Source: Streptomyces sp. DHE7-1 (lineage in GTDB: Bacteria; Actinomycetota; Actinomycetes; Streptomycetales; Streptomycetaceae). From it: a stretch of 64,000 bases of DNA. Below the pieces are notes generated by a model. The model worked only from the letters and a program-made list of their open reading frames with translations, was not told where the DNA came from and ran no database searches. Positions 24,970 to 35,041 of the stretch are shown here, piece by piece. The stretch spans positions 7,532,001 through 7,596,000 of the forward strand of contig JACJDG010000003.1 of NCBI GenBank assembly GCA_016432725.1. Reading direction: 5' to 3'. Numbering within the stretch: position 1 is the stretch's first letter; every line of letters starts with the position of its first letter. The translations under genes were made by a program, and so were the position numbers.

Positions 24970-25958
24970 GGGAGTTCGGCTATCAGCGCGCGTCCGACGT
25001 CGCCGGTGCCGTCGCCGTGCTCGGCGCCGACCCGGACGCGCGTTTCCTCGGCGGCGGCACCAACCTCGTCGACCTGATGAAGACCGGTGTGGAGCGGCCG
25101 GGCCGGCTCGTCGACATCCGCGAACTGCCGCTGGACGAGATCGAGTCGACCGGCGACGGCGGTCTGCGGATCGGCGCGACCGTCACCAACGGCGACCTGG
25201 CCGCCCATCCCGCGGTCCGACGCCACTACCCGGTGCTGGCACAGGCGGTGCTGGCCGGAGCGTCCGGGCAGTTGCGCAACATGGCCACCGTCGGCGGGAA
25301 CCTGCTGCAGCGCACCCGCTGCGGCTACTTCACCGACATCTCCAAGCCCTGCAACAAGCGTGTCCCGGGCAGCGGTTGCCCCGCCGTCCAGGGCGAGCAC
25401 CACAACCACGCCATTCTCGGGGCCTCCGAGCACTGCGTCGCCGTGCACCCCTCGGACATGGGTGTCGCGCTCACCGCGCTCGACGCCGTCGTCCACTTCG
25501 AGACCGCGGACGGACCGGGGGAGTCGCCGCTGGCCGACTTCTACCTGCCCGTCGGCGACACCCCGCACCACGAGACCGCCCTTCCGCCGGGCGCTCTGAT
25601 CACCGGTGTCTCGCTGCCGCCCGCGCCGGTCGCCGCCCACTCCCGCTATCGCAAGGTGCGTGAGCGGGCTTCGTACGCCTTCGCGATCGGCTCGGTCGCG
25701 GCCGCGCTCGACATCCGGGACGGCGTGGTCCGGGACGCGCGTCTGGCCCTGGGCGCGGTCGCGTCCCGACCCTGGCGGGCCCACGCGGCCGAAAGCGTCC
25801 TGACCGGCGCGCCCGCCGGCGCCGACACCTTCGCCGCCGCCGCGGACGCCGAACTCGCCGCGGCCCGGCCACTGCCCCACAACGGATACAAGGTGACCCT
25901 GATGCGCAACGTCGTGGTGGCCGTCCTGACCGAACTCGCCGAGGAGGCCGCCCGATGA
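24966..25958 (+). CDS. Aldehyde oxidoreductase, FAD subunit with extra iron-sulfur site (PaoB/YagS type)
   Basis: 330 residues. The FAD-binding fold shows LGGGTNLVDLMK near the N-terminus and RNMATVGGNLLQRTRCGYF. A Cys-rich insert (TRCGYF, KPCNKRVPGSGCPA, ASEHCVAVHPSDM) matches the segment that in PaoB and 4-hydroxybenzoyl-CoA-reductase-type subunits binds an additional 4Fe-4S cluster. This sets the complex apart from ordinary xanthine dehydrogenases and is my main reason for calling it PaoABC-type. The start overlaps the small-subunit stop by four bases and its stop overlaps the large-subunit start, giving tight coupling. Confidence 0.9.
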   Translation: MREFGYQRASDVAGAVAVLGADPDARFLGGGTNLVDLMKTGVERPGRLVDIRELPLDEIESTGDGGLRIGATVTNGDLAAHPAVRRHYPVLAQAVLAGASGQLRNMATVGGNLLQRTRCGYFTDISKPCNKRVPGSGCPAVQGEHHNHAILGASEHCVAVHPSDMGVALTALDAVVHFETADGPGESPLADFYLPVGDTPHHETALPPGALITGVSLPPAPVAAHSRYRKVRERASYAFAIGSVAAALDIRDGVVRDARLALGAVASRPWRAHAAESVLTGAPAGADTFAAAADAELAAARPLPHNGYKVTLMRNVVVAVLTELAEEAAR

Positions 25959-28090
25959 CCACCGTCACGACCGGCACCCCCGCGCAGGCGGCCTCCGTCG
26001 GCACCGCGCACACCCGCGTGGAAGGCAGGGACAAGGTCACCGGAGCCGCCCGCTACTCGGGGGAGATCCCCTTCGCGGGTATGGCGCACGGCTGGCTGGT
26101 CCTCTCCACGGTGGCCCGCGGCCGCATCACCGCCCTCGACACGGACGCCGTCCTGGCCATGCCGGGCGTCGTCGCCGTCCTGGACCACCGCGAGGCCCCG
26201 CGTCTCAACACCGACTACGTCGGAATGCTGGGCACGCCCCCCGACCCCACCTGCGCCGTCTTCCAGCACGACCGGGTGCCGCATCTCGGCTGGCCGGTGG
26301 CGCTGGTCGTCGCCGAGACGTCGGAACAGGCCCGGGAAGCGGCCGAATCGCTCGTCGTGCACTACGAACAAGAGCCCCACGACATCGACTTCGACGGCGA
26401 GCACCCGGACGCCTACCCGGTGGACGGCTTCATGCCGGCGGTGACCGGGAAGGGCGACCTCGAAGCCGAACTGGCCGCGTCCGCCCATGTCGTGGACGCC
26501 GAGTACACCACCCCCGAAGAGCACCACAGCATGATGGAGCCGCACGCGGCGACCGCCCGCTGGGACGGCGGCCGGCTCGAGGTGGTCGACTCCAACCAGG
26601 GCGCCACCTGGGTCGTCGGTGAACTCGCCAACCTCTTCTCGCTCGACCCGGCCTCGGTGCGGGTGCGCTCCGAGCACGTCGGCGGCGGCTTCGGCAGCAA
26701 GGGCGTCCGCGCCCACCAGGTGGCCGCCGTGATGGCCGCGACCGCCCTGCGGCGCCCCGTACGCGTGGTGCTGACCCGGCGTCAGATGTTCTCACTGGCC
26801 GGCTATCGCAGCCCGACCACGCAGCACGTCAGGCTGGGCGCCGACGCCACCGGCCGGCTGCGCGCCCTCGAGCACCGTTCGGTGAGCGTCACCTCCACGG
26901 TGCACGAGTTCGTCGAACCCAGCGCCGGGGTGGCGCGGGTGATGTACGACGCCGACGCCCACCACACCGCCAACCGCGTGGTACGGCTCGACCTGCCGAC
27001 GCCCACCTGGATGCGGGCCCCCGGCGAGGCGCCGGGCTCGTTCGCGCTGGAGGCGGCGCTGGACGAACTCGCCGAGCGGTGCGGTATCGACCCGATCGAA
27101 CTGCGCCTGCGCAACGAGCCGGAGCGGGGACCGGTCTCCGGGCTGCCCTTCGCCGGCCGCAGCCTGCCCGCCTGCTTCGAGGAAGGCGCCCGCAGGTTCG
27201 GCTGGGCGGACCGCGACCCGCGTCCCGGACGGCGCCGCGACGGCCGCTGGCTGCTCGGCACCGGCACCGCCGCGGCCTCCTTCGGCGCCGGCGCCGCACC
27301 GTCCACCGCCACCGCGACCGCCCACCAGGACGGCACCTTCACCGTCCGTATCGCCGCCGCCGACATCGGCACCGGAGCCCGCACCGCGCTCACCCTCGTC
27401 GCCGCGGACGCCCTGGGCGTCGCCCCCGACCGCGTCCGGGTCCGCATCGGCGACAGCGACTTCGGCCCGGCGATGATCGCCGGCGGCTCCATGGGCACCC
27501 GCTCCTGGTCCTGGGCGGTCACGACGGCCGGCGCCGAACTGCGCGAACGTCTCGCGCTGAGCGGCGACATCCCGGCGGAGGGCATCACCGTACGGTCGGA
27601 CACCACCGCCGCCATCGGAGCCCTCGCACCCGCCGAACGGCACTCCTACGGCGCCCAGTTCGCGGAGGTCGCCGTGGACGTGGCCACCGGCGAGGTGCGC
27701 GTGCGCCGGATGCTCGGCATCTTCGCCGCCGGCCGGATCGTCAATCCGCTCACCGCGCGCGGCCAGTTCCTGGGCGGCATGACCTGGGGCATCTCCATGG
27801 CCCTGCACGAGGAGGCCGTCCGGGACCGCGCCAGCGGTGGCCACGTCGGCGCCGACCTCGCCGGATACCACGTGGCCACGCACGCCGACGTCCCGCACAT
27901 CGAGGCCGACTGGATCGAGGACACCGACCCGGACGACCCGGTGGGGATCAAGGGCATCGGCGAGATCGGCATCGTGGGCGCCGCGGCGGCCATCGCCAAC
28001 GCGGTCTGGCACGCGACCGGCGTTCGCCACCGCAACCTGCCGATCCGGCCCGACCGCGTCCTCGCCGCCGGAGGAGCGCCGGATGCTTGA
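25955..28090 (+). CDS. Aldehyde oxidoreductase, molybdenum-cofactor subunit (PaoC/YagR, xanthine dehydrogenase family)
   Basis: 711 residues holding the molybdenum cofactor and substrate site. Visible motifs are GRDKVTGAARYSGEIP at the N-terminus, HVGGGFGSKG (cofactor contact), MRAPGEAPGSFALEAALDELA, and near the C-terminus VGIKGIGEIGIVGAAAAIANAV, whose Glu after GIG is the general base of the family. The enzyme hydroxylates an aldehyde or N-heterocycle with water-derived oxygen. The exact substrate is unknown; the PaoB-like partner favours aldehydes. The frame is intact. The next gene, the maturation factor, begins 8 bases before the stop. Confidence 0.92.
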   Translation: MTTVTTGTPAQAASVGTAHTRVEGRDKVTGAARYSGEIPFAGMAHGWLVLSTVARGRITALDTDAVLAMPGVVAVLDHREAPRLNTDYVGMLGTPPDPTCAVFQHDRVPHLGWPVALVVAETSEQAREAAESLVVHYEQEPHDIDFDGEHPDAYPVDGFMPAVTGKGDLEAELAASAHVVDAEYTTPEEHHSMMEPHAATARWDGGRLEVVDSNQGATWVVGELANLFSLDPASVRVRSEHVGGGFGSKGVRAHQVAAVMAATALRRPVRVVLTRRQMFSLAGYRSPTTQHVRLGADATGRLRALEHRSVSVTSTVHEFVEPSAGVARVMYDADAHHTANRVVRLDLPTPTWMRAPGEAPGSFALEAALDELAERCGIDPIELRLRNEPERGPVSGLPFAGRSLPACFEEGARRFGWADRDPRPGRRRDGRWLLGTGTAAASFGAGAAPSTATATAHQDGTFTVRIAAADIGTGARTALTLVAADALGVAPDRVRVRIGDSDFGPAMIAGGSMGTRSWSWAVTTAGAELRERLALSGDIPAEGITVRSDTTAAIGALAPAERHSYGAQFAEVAVDVATGEVRVRRMLGIFAAGRIVNPLTARGQFLGGMTWGISMALHEEAVRDRASGGHVGADLAGYHVATHADVPHIEADWIEDTDPDDPVGIKGIGEIGIVGAAAAIANAVWHATGVRHRNLPIRPDRVLAAGGAPDA

Positions 28091-29221
28091 TCTGGCTGAG
28101 GAGCTGGACCACTGGATCCGGGAGGGCCGGGAGTTCGCCGTCGCCACCGTGGTGGCGGTCGCGGGCAGCGCGCCCCGCGGGCTCGGCGCGGCCCTCGCCG
28201 TCGACCGCGAGGGCACCGTCATCGGCTCGGTCTCCGGCGGATGCGTGGAGGGCGCCGTCTACGAGCTGTGCCGGCAGGCGCTGGAGACCGGCGAGAGCGT
28301 CCTGGAGCGGTTCGGGTACAGCGACGAGGACGCCTTCGCCGTCGGCCTGACCTGCGGCGGCACCATCGAGGTGCTGATCACGCCGGTGGCGGCGCCGGCG
28401 CCCGCCCGCACGGCCCTGGCGACGGCTCTGTCGGCCGCTGCCCACGGCCGGCCGGCCGCTCTCGCCCGGGTCGTCCGGGGCCCGGCCGAACTCCTCGGCC
28501 ACGCAGTGCTGGTACGGCCCGACGGCACGCACGAGGGCGGTCTCGGCGGCCACCGGGACCTGGACCGGACGGCGGTGGCCGAGGCCGGGGCACTGCTGGA
28601 GGCGGGGCGCACCGGCACGGTGGACATCGCCGAGGACGGCTCGCGCTGCCCCGGCGGCATCACCCTGCTGGTCGAGTCGAACGTGCCGCCCCCGCGCATG
28701 ATCGTCTTCGGGCGGTGGACTTCGCGTCCGCGCTGGCCCGGGCCGGCAAGTTCCTCGGCTACCACGTGACCGTCTGCGACGCCCGGCCCGTCTTCGCCAC
28801 CCGGGCCCGCTTCCCCGACGCCGACGAGGTCGTCGTCGACTGGCCCCACCGCTATCTGCGGGGGACGGAGACCGACGCCCGCACGGTGCTGTGCGTCCTC
28901 ACCCACGACGCGAAGTTCGACGTACCGCTGCTGAAGGTGGCGCTCGCGCTGCCGGTGGCGTTCGTCGGCGCGCTCGGCTCGCGCCGCACCCACGAGGACC
29001 GTACGCGGCGGCTGCGGGAAGAGGGCGTGAGCGCCCGGGAACTGGCCCGGCTCCGGTCCCCGATCGGACTCGACCTCGGCGCCCGCACCCCGGAGGAGAC
29101 GGCCCTGTCGATCGTGGCGGAGGTCGTCGCCGCCCGGCGGGGCGGCACGGGCGTCCCCCTCACCGGCACGGACACCCCGATCCACCGCGACGCCGACCAC
29201 GGAGCGGCGACGGCGGCCTGA
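28083..29221 (+). CDS. XdhC/CoxI-family molybdenum cofactor maturation factor (PaoD-like)
   Basis: About 380 residues. This family inserts a sulfurated cofactor into molybdenum hydroxylases. The N-terminal XdhC domain shows VATVVAVAGSAPRGLGA and SVSGGCVEGAVYE; the C-terminal Rossmann part shows VDFASALARAGKFLGYHVTVCDARPVF and FVGALGSRRTHEDRTRRL. The frame breaks near 28711: reading TTCGGGCG as TTCGGGGCG restores IVFGAVDFASALA and a single protein. It overlaps the large-subunit stop by 8 bases, so it is part of the operon and dedicated to it. Confidence 0.88.
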
Positions 29222-29257
29222 ACCGGAACCCGGCCCGCTCGGGCCGGACCTGACGCA

Positions 29258-29287
29258 GCGCCGTCCGGGTTCCACCCCGGACGGCGC
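29258..29287 (+). terminator. Terminator of the aldehyde oxidoreductase operon
   Basis: GCGCCGTCCGGG and CCCGGACGGCGC form a perfect 12-bp stem with a six-base loop, 36 bp after the XdhC-family stop codon. Confidence 0.85.
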
Positions 29288-29364
29288 CCCGTCGAAGTCC
29301 GGGCAGTGCCGCGGCCGGCCCGCGAGCCGTAGAGCGGCCGGCCGGCGGCGGCGCCGTGCGGCTG

Positions 29365-30236
29365 TTACGGGAGTTTCACGAACGGGGACAGGAACGCCCG
29401 GGCTCCGGGTGTGTCGAGGCGGTAGGTGACGTTCGTGGCGTAGCACGGGGTGTCACCGGTGATGGTCGTGGAGGTGAGGACCCTCTTGCCGCCGAGCAAC
29501 GCGAAGTTGGGGCCGCCGGAGTCGCCGTAGCAGGCACCGCCGTTGCCCTGGGGTGCCGTCATGGCGAGGCGGACCCATGCCGTGTTGAGGGCGTCGAAGC
29601 CCACGGGTGCCTTCATGCGGACCCCGCCGCCCGGGTGCGTCTGGCCGCCCGGGCCCGCGCCGCCTCCTGGGTGCCGTACCCGGCGACGACCCAGTCGGTG
29701 GAGTCCAGCTCCTTCGACGTGAGGGTGCCCAGCTGGTTCGCGGGCGGCAGGGTGGCCGGGGTGAACGACCAGCGGGACGCGACCTTCGCGGCGGGCAGTT
29801 CGATCACCGCGATGTCGTGCGTGTCGGAGGCGGGGCCCGGATAGTCGGGGTGCGTGTGCGCGGTGCCCTCCACCGCGACGGCGTTCGCCTGGGCGGCCGG
29901 GTCGCCGGGGTAGCGCTTCGCGGCGGCGTCGAGACCGGACTGGACGTCCTGGTCGAGGGAGACGTAGAACCTGACTCCGGCCGGCCAGTCGCTGGTGCAG
30001 TGCGCGGCGGTCAGGAAGGTGTCGGCGTCGACCATGGTGCCGGAGCACACCCAGTCGGCGCGGTCCGGGGTCGCCGGATCGCCGTCGTCGTCCCAGGTGG
30101 CCACGAGGGCGCCCACTTCGGTGCGTTCGGGCGCGGGAGTGGCGTTGTACGAGTTGATCGCGGAGGACGGCAGCGCGCCGGCGAGGACGAGGGCGCAGGT
30201 GGCCGCGGTGACGGCGGTGGCGCGTATGGCGGTCAA
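29365..30236 (-). CDS. Secreted trypsin-like serine protease (S1)
   Basis: About 290 residues. A signal peptide (TAIRATAVTAATCALVLAGALPSSA) precedes a chymotrypsin-fold domain with His in FLTAAHCTSDW, Asp in SDTHDIAVIEL and Ser in CYGDSGGPNF. It differs from the 9111 protease in having no long pro-region. The TTG start is preferred because GAAGGGG lies six bases upstream; a GTG 15 bases earlier (30251) is an alternative. A break near 29650 is repaired by one G (GCGGGCCCG to GCGGGGCCCG), joining the Asp half to the Ser half. It is predicted to act outside the cell; cleavage specificity unknown. Confidence 0.85.
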
Positions 30237-30496
30237 GAAGAACCCCTTCACTGGGTGTGTGGGACAGGTGTTCTCCTGTGGGGAGGTAGGGAGCATTGAA
30301 GTGGCTGGGGCGGCTCTCCACAAGACGGCGCCGCGTGAACCGAGCGCCGGCCACCGGACGGCCCGCGGTTCGTTGCCGAGGTCCGGCAGGCCCGCGGGGT
30401 GTCGCTGCCGGTGCCGGGCCTGGGCGGTCCCGGGCCGGCGTGATCGAGTAAGCGCACGGAACGTCGCGGGGCGGGCGGGCGAGGAGGCAGGGCGGG

Positions 30497-31305
30497 GTGG
30501 GGGAGCACGACGGGCTGCGGGGTGTGATGTGGCTGCTGATCGCCGTGGTGGCGCTCGGCGGGGAGTGGCGACGGCCTCCGCAATGCGGGGGGCGCTGGAG
30601 CGGGAGCGCGCGTACCGGGTCGCCCCGGTGTGTGCCTCCGTGCCGGAGAAGCCGTCGGGCTGCGTGTGGCGGCAGGATTTCACCGTCCGCACCGCCGACC
30701 TGCACCGCGGGAAGCGCGGTGAGTCGCCCGAGGCCCGGTTGGCGCCGCCCTCCGGCAGGCCGTGGCGGGTGACGTTCCGGCAGACCGAGCCCGTGGCGTC
30801 CGAGCTGGAACCGGGCGACGAGGTCGTCGGGCTGATCTGGCACGGCCGTGTCGTCGAGGTGCGGGACGCCGAGGGGCGGCGGCAGCAGACGTCCGACGGG
30901 CCGTTGGGGTGGCCCGAGGACCGGCTCGGTGGCACCCTTGCCTGCGGCTCGTTCGGCGTGACGGCGCTCGTCGGGGCGGTGTGGTCCCTGCTCGCCCGGG
31001 GCGACCGGCGGCGCGCCCGCGCGGCCGCCGTGGTGCGGTGGCACGGTGCCGGCATGGCCGTCACCGCCGTCCTGACGCTCTGGGCGCAGTCGGCCAACGA
31101 CTGGCCGATGTGGGCGATCCCGGCGATCTGGGGGCCGCTCGCCCTGTTCCTCCTCGCCTCCATGGTGGCTTTCGCCATGGCGGCCCTGCGCGGCGACCTG
31201 GACGACGAGGCCCCGGCCGCCCCGCCGTCCACCGGTCCGGCTCCGCCGCCTCCGCCGGCGGGTGTGCCGGGCGGGACGGCGGGGTCCGGCGGCGGCCGCT
31301 CCTGA
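30497..31305 (+). CDS. Membrane protein with four predicted helices, unknown function
   Basis: About 269 residues. Helices are visible at the N-terminus (GVMWLLIAVVALGGGVATA) and three times in the second half (SFGVTALVGAVWSLLA; GAGMAVTAVLTLWAQ; IWGPLALFLLASMVAFAMAAL). A soluble domain of about 110 residues with paired Cys (VCASVPEKPSGCVW) lies between the first helix and the rest, probably outside. The C-terminus is Pro/Gly-rich. Adding one G near 30560 (GGCGGGGAG to GGCGGGGGAG) joins the first helix to the main frame. A GAGGAGG site precedes the GTG start. I do not recognise a function; the pattern resembles DUF3592-like proteins of actinomycetes. Confidence 0.65.
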
Positions 31306-31324
31306 GCGGCCGGTGACGCCGGTG

Positions 31325-33391
31325 TCAGCCGCTGTGGACGCCGACCTCGTACAGCGAGTAGCCCCACTGGGTCCCGCGTCCGGTGCCCGTGACGCGGACC
31401 CAGCGGGCCGGTGCGGGGGTGAAGCGCGCGGTGTCCAGACCGCCGTCACCGGTGGAGGTCGACCAGGCGGTCCGCCAGTTCTCCCCGTCCGTCGAGAGCT
31501 CGATCCGGTACGACCTGCCGTAGGCCCGCTCCCAGTCGAGCGTGACCCGTCCGACCAGATGGGTCGAGCCCAGGTCGATCCGCAGCCACTGGCCGTCGCT
31601 CCAGTCACTGGCCCACCGGGTGTCCCGCCGGCCGTCCACCGCCCGGCCGGGAGCGTAGCTGGTGAACGGGTTCCACTCGGAGGAACTGGCCGTGGCCGGC
31701 GCCCCGTCGGCGAGGTCGACGGACGCCTGGTGCCGTTCGGCCGCGCCCCAGGTGCCGAGGTAGGACTCGGCTCCGCGGAAGAGGTCGTTCACCGTGTCCT
31801 GGCCGCCCACCCGCCGGATGTCCTCGATCCAGTCCGGCACCATGCCGTAGTGCGCGGCCCCGTCGGTGTTCAGGTCCCAGGTGCGCTCACCGGTGGTCTG
31901 ACGGTCGATCAGTGAGCCGCCGTCGACGCTGCGGAAGGGGTAGACGACCTTGTCGGGGGCGTCCGCGCCCCGGGGTCCCGGCCAGCCGCCGACGCCGTTC
32001 ATGTCCGTGCCGTAGCCGTAGCCGACGCCGTACTTCTCCCGCAGCGCCTTGGTGCGGTCCGCCTCGGCGACGAACCCTTGCGAGCCGTTCATGTACTGGG
32101 CGACGAACCCGCCGAGGCCGTAGACCCGTTCGGTCCAGTTCATGTCCATCCAGCTGTGCGAGGAGATCACGCCGGGATAGGAGTCGGCCTCCAGGATGTC
32201 GAGCGCGCGGCCCACGGCCTTGACGCTCATGTGGTCGATCTCCAGCATCATCTTGCGCTTCATCATGCCGCGCACGGCGTACTCGCCGAGACCGGTGAGT
32301 CCGCGGACGTTGCACTGCGCGTCCGCGCCGTACGCGGGGACGCTCACGCCGGCGGGGAGCTTCGCCTCGGCCCCCGGCGCGGCCGCCGAGCCGATGGGGT
32401 TGTCGTGCTGCGGGCCCGCGCACTTCTCGGTCCTCCAGAACGTGCCGGTCGACAGGAACTGCCCCACGTTGATGGCCGTTCCCAGTCCGCCGGAGTCGAA
32501 GCGGACCCCGCACAGCGCGTTGTCGAACTTGTGGCAGAGGAACATGCTGCGCACACCGAGCGCGTACAGCTCGTCCAACCCCGCGTCGATGTCGTGCCGG
32601 TCGCACTGCGGGACGTCCAGAATCTGCTTGCAGCCGAACGGCTCGGAGGTCTCCACGCCCAGCACGACCGCGAGTTTGCCCTGCTCGACGACCTCGCGGG
32701 CCTGCGCGCTGTCGGTGACGATCCGGAACCAGCCCTTGCCGGGGCCGCCGTACATCCGGTCGACGTAGGACTGGAGGTCGTACGTCAGCTTCGCCTGCAG
32801 CCGGATCGAGGTCATCTCGTCGCAGCCGCGGTCCTTGAAGAAGTAGACCGAGCAGATCACGCCGTTGGTGACCAGGTCGTTGACGAGCACGCGCTGACCG
32901 CCGCGCCAGGCGCGCTCCACCCACGCGTAGTAGTTCTGCTGGTGGGTCAGCGAGTCGTGCGCGGGCCAGTCCTTGAACGTCGGCCAGCCGACCGGGTCGT
33001 GCCTTCCGTCGCCGCCCTTGGTGATGAAGTCGAAGACGGCGAGCGAGCCGTCGGGGTAGTGCTCGGGGCAGTCCTTGAGCGCGTCGGCGATCCCGGCCTC
33101 GGAGAACACCTTGCCGCAGATGAGACGGCCGCCGAAGGCCTCGTTGGCGAACAGGTGGTCGTGGGCGTCGGCGAACCCCCGCACCCGGCCCTGGGCGTCG
33201 GTGCCCTTGAACGGCTCGCCGGTGACGTCGATTCGCGCGTCCGGGGCGGGCCGTGCCACGGGTGTCCACCAGTCGTTCCCGGCCGCCGCCGAACTCGGCG
33301 TGGGGCTCAGGACGACGGCCAGCACCAGGAGCAGCGCCGCGAGGACGCCCGCCTCCCTGCGGTGGCGGTACGGGCTTCTGCGTACGGTCAC
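31325..33391 (-). CDS. Secreted metal-dependent hydrolase (peptidase M19-like) with C-terminal discoidin domain
   Basis: 688 residues. A signal peptide (RREAGVLAALLLVLAVVLSPTPSSA) leads to an amidohydrolase-type barrel. Its metal-binding His pair is in FADAHDHLFANEAFGG, and the later MLEIDHMSVKAVGRALDI and YPGVISSHSW match the M19 membrane-dipeptidase pattern (DxSH... SHS). Several Cys (LICGKVF, DCPEHY, VICSVYFF, RGCDEM) suggest disulfides. Residues about 560-688 form an F5/8 type C (discoidin) sugar-binding module (WRTAWSTSTGDGGLDTARF; YSLYEVGVHSG). The substrate is unknown: a dipeptide, lactone or amide attached to a glycan would fit. The GTG start has GAGGGA upstream. Frame intact. Confidence 0.78.
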   Translation of the reverse strand: MTVRRSPYRHRREAGVLAALLLVLAVVLSPTPSSAAAGNDWWTPVARPAPDARIDVTGEPFKGTDAQGRVRGFADAHDHLFANEAFGGRLICGKVFSEAGIADALKDCPEHYPDGSLAVFDFITKGGDGRHDPVGWPTFKDWPAHDSLTHQQNYYAWVERAWRGGQRVLVNDLVTNGVICSVYFFKDRGCDEMTSIRLQAKLTYDLQSYVDRMYGGPGKGWFRIVTDSAQAREVVEQGKLAVVLGVETSEPFGCKQILDVPQCDRHDIDAGLDELYALGVRSMFLCHKFDNALCGVRFDSGGLGTAINVGQFLSTGTFWRTEKCAGPQHDNPIGSAAAPGAEAKLPAGVSVPAYGADAQCNVRGLTGLGEYAVRGMMKRKMMLEIDHMSVKAVGRALDILEADSYPGVISSHSWMDMNWTERVYGLGGFVAQYMNGSQGFVAEADRTKALREKYGVGYGYGTDMNGVGGWPGPRGADAPDKVVYPFRSVDGGSLIDRQTTGERTWDLNTDGAAHYGMVPDWIEDIRRVGGQDTVNDLFRGAESYLGTWGAAERHQASVDLADGAPATASSSEWNPFTSYAPGRAVDGRRDTRWASDWSDGQWLRIDLGSTHLVGRVTLDWERAYGRSYRIELSTDGENWRTAWSTSTGDGGLDTARFTPAPARWVRVTGTGRGTQWGYSLYEVGVHSG

Positions 33392-33564
33392 GGCCCACGT
33401 CCCTCGGTCGGCGGGATGGCGCGGTGTCGTCCAGGCAGGGTTGTCATGTACGACACAATCTGCCCCGAGGATCGCCACTGCCGCCCGGGACGTCAAGACA
33501 CCGGCCGCACCCGGCGAGCGCGAGCCGCGCCGATCCAGCCGGTGCGCGAGCGCGGGGCGAGGCG

Positions 33565-33577
33565 AATAATCGACGGC
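33565..33577 (+). promoter_or_regulatory. Possible leaderless -10 box for the sulfite-oxidase family gene
   Basis: AATAAT at 33565-33570 is followed after seven bases by the ATG at 33578, with no suitably spaced ribosome site. A near-identical layout (CAGAAT then CGACGGT) precedes the GTG at 43833. The -35 element is not clear. Confidence 0.35.
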
Positions 33578-34708
33578 ATGGGGCGTCGACTCAGCGACGT
33601 GAGCGCTCCTGCCCGGCTGGCCGCCACGGGCGAGGGCCTCGGGCAGGACGAACTGGCGCTGGCCGCCCGCAACCACGGCCTGCCGCTGGAGGCCCTGCGC
33701 TACGACCTGACCCCGCCGGGCCTGCACTACGTCCTCACCCACTACGACATCCCGCACGTACCGGACGACGCCGCCTGGCGGCTGACGCTCGACGGGCGGG
33801 TGCGGCGCGCCCTCACCCTCTCGGCCGCGGACCTGCGCGCCTTTCCCGCCGTCACCACGCGCGTGACCCTGGAGTGCGCCGGAAACGGCAGAGCCCTGCT
33901 GTCGCCGAGACCGGTGAGCCAGCCCTGGCTGCTGGAAGCGGTGGGCACGGCTGACTGGACGGGGGTACCGCTGCGCCTCCTGCTGGCCGAGGCCGGTGTC
34001 GCCCCCGACGCCGTCGACGTCGTCTTCACCGGCGCCGACCACGGAGTGGAACGCGGTGTCGAACAGGACTACGAGCGCGCCCTCCCGCTCGGCGTCGCCA
34101 CCGGCACGGAGCCCGAGGTCCTGGTGGCCTACGCCATGAACGGCGCGCCCCTGCCGCCGCAGCACGGCAGACCCCTGCGCCTGGTGGTGCCCGGCTGGTA
34201 CGGCATGGCCCAGGTGAAGTGGCTGCGCGCCATCACCGTCGCCGACCGGCCCTTCACCGGCTTCCAGCAGTCCGTCGCCTACCGGATCAGGCAGGAGCCC
34301 GACGAGGCGGGAGCCGCCGTCACGCGCATCGCTCCGCGGGCGCTGCTGATCCCGCCCGGCTTCCCCGACTTCATGTCCCGCACGCGGGTCGTCGCACCGG
34401 GCTCCGTCCGCATCGAGGGACGGGCCTGGTCCGGGCGCGCCCCGGTGACGGCGGTGGAGGTCAGCACGGACGGCGGTGCGAGCCACCACCCGGCCGATCT
34501 CGAACCGGACCACGGACATCGCTGGGCGTGGCGCCGGTGGAGTCACGAATGGACCGCCGAGCCCGGCGACCACGTGCTGAGCGCCCGTGCCCACGACGTG
34601 GCCGGGAACACCCAGCCACTGGAACAGTCCTGGAACCGAGGCGGCTTCGCCAACAACCTCGTCCAGCGGGTACCGGTGTTCTGCACGGACCCACGCGACA
34701 CCGTGTGA
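33578..34708 (+). CDS. Sulfite oxidase-family molybdopterin oxidoreductase
   Basis: 376 residues. The molybdenum-binding domain contains TRVTLECAGNGRALLSP, where the Cys in the family ligates the metal, then TGADHGVERG, VAYAMNGAPLPPQHGRPLRLVVPGWYGMAQVKWL. A C-terminal Mo-co dimerisation (immunoglobulin-like) domain follows (FMSRTRVVAPGSVRIEGRAWSGRAPVTAVEVS). No signal peptide or heme domain is visible, so a cytoplasmic sulfite dehydrogenase-type enzyme with a separate electron acceptor is likely. Physiological substrate not certain. It is monocistronic and intact. Confidence 0.88.
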   Translation: MGRRLSDVSAPARLAATGEGLGQDELALAARNHGLPLEALRYDLTPPGLHYVLTHYDIPHVPDDAAWRLTLDGRVRRALTLSAADLRAFPAVTTRVTLECAGNGRALLSPRPVSQPWLLEAVGTADWTGVPLRLLLAEAGVAPDAVDVVFTGADHGVERGVEQDYERALPLGVATGTEPEVLVAYAMNGAPLPPQHGRPLRLVVPGWYGMAQVKWLRAITVADRPFTGFQQSVAYRIRQEPDEAGAAVTRIAPRALLIPPGFPDFMSRTRVVAPGSVRIEGRAWSGRAPVTAVEVSTDGGASHHPADLEPDHGHRWAWRRWSHEWTAEPGDHVLSARAHDVAGNTQPLEQSWNRGGFANNLVQRVPVFCTDPRDTV

Positions 34709-35041
34709 CGGTCCTCGCCCCGGCCCCCGCCGCAGCCCGGTGACCTCCCGCCCGCCCTGCGCCGCGGGTATCCCGCGGACCGTGGCGTCGCGTTCCCACG
34801 GGGGCGTCCGGCCGCGGCCCGACCGGGGGAGGGGACCGGAGCGACGACCGTCTCCTCGTTCCCGCCGCACGAGCACGCGCTGCACGACCGCGCGCGGCCG
34901 GCGGACGGGGAACCGGCGCCCCGCTCCGTTCGGCACCGCCCGGCGCCGTCCGTGCGGCAGCCTCCCCGTGCCTTCGTCCACGCCCCGCTGCTGGAGAGCG
35001 CCGCCCGGCCCGCCGACGCACCCCGGAGTCCCCGGAGTCGG
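34709..35041. other. Intergenic region, 333 bp
   Basis: It lies between the 3' ends of two convergent genes. It is GC-rich without evident repeats, RNA genes or credible coding frames. I see no strong terminator hairpin here. Confidence 0.4.
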
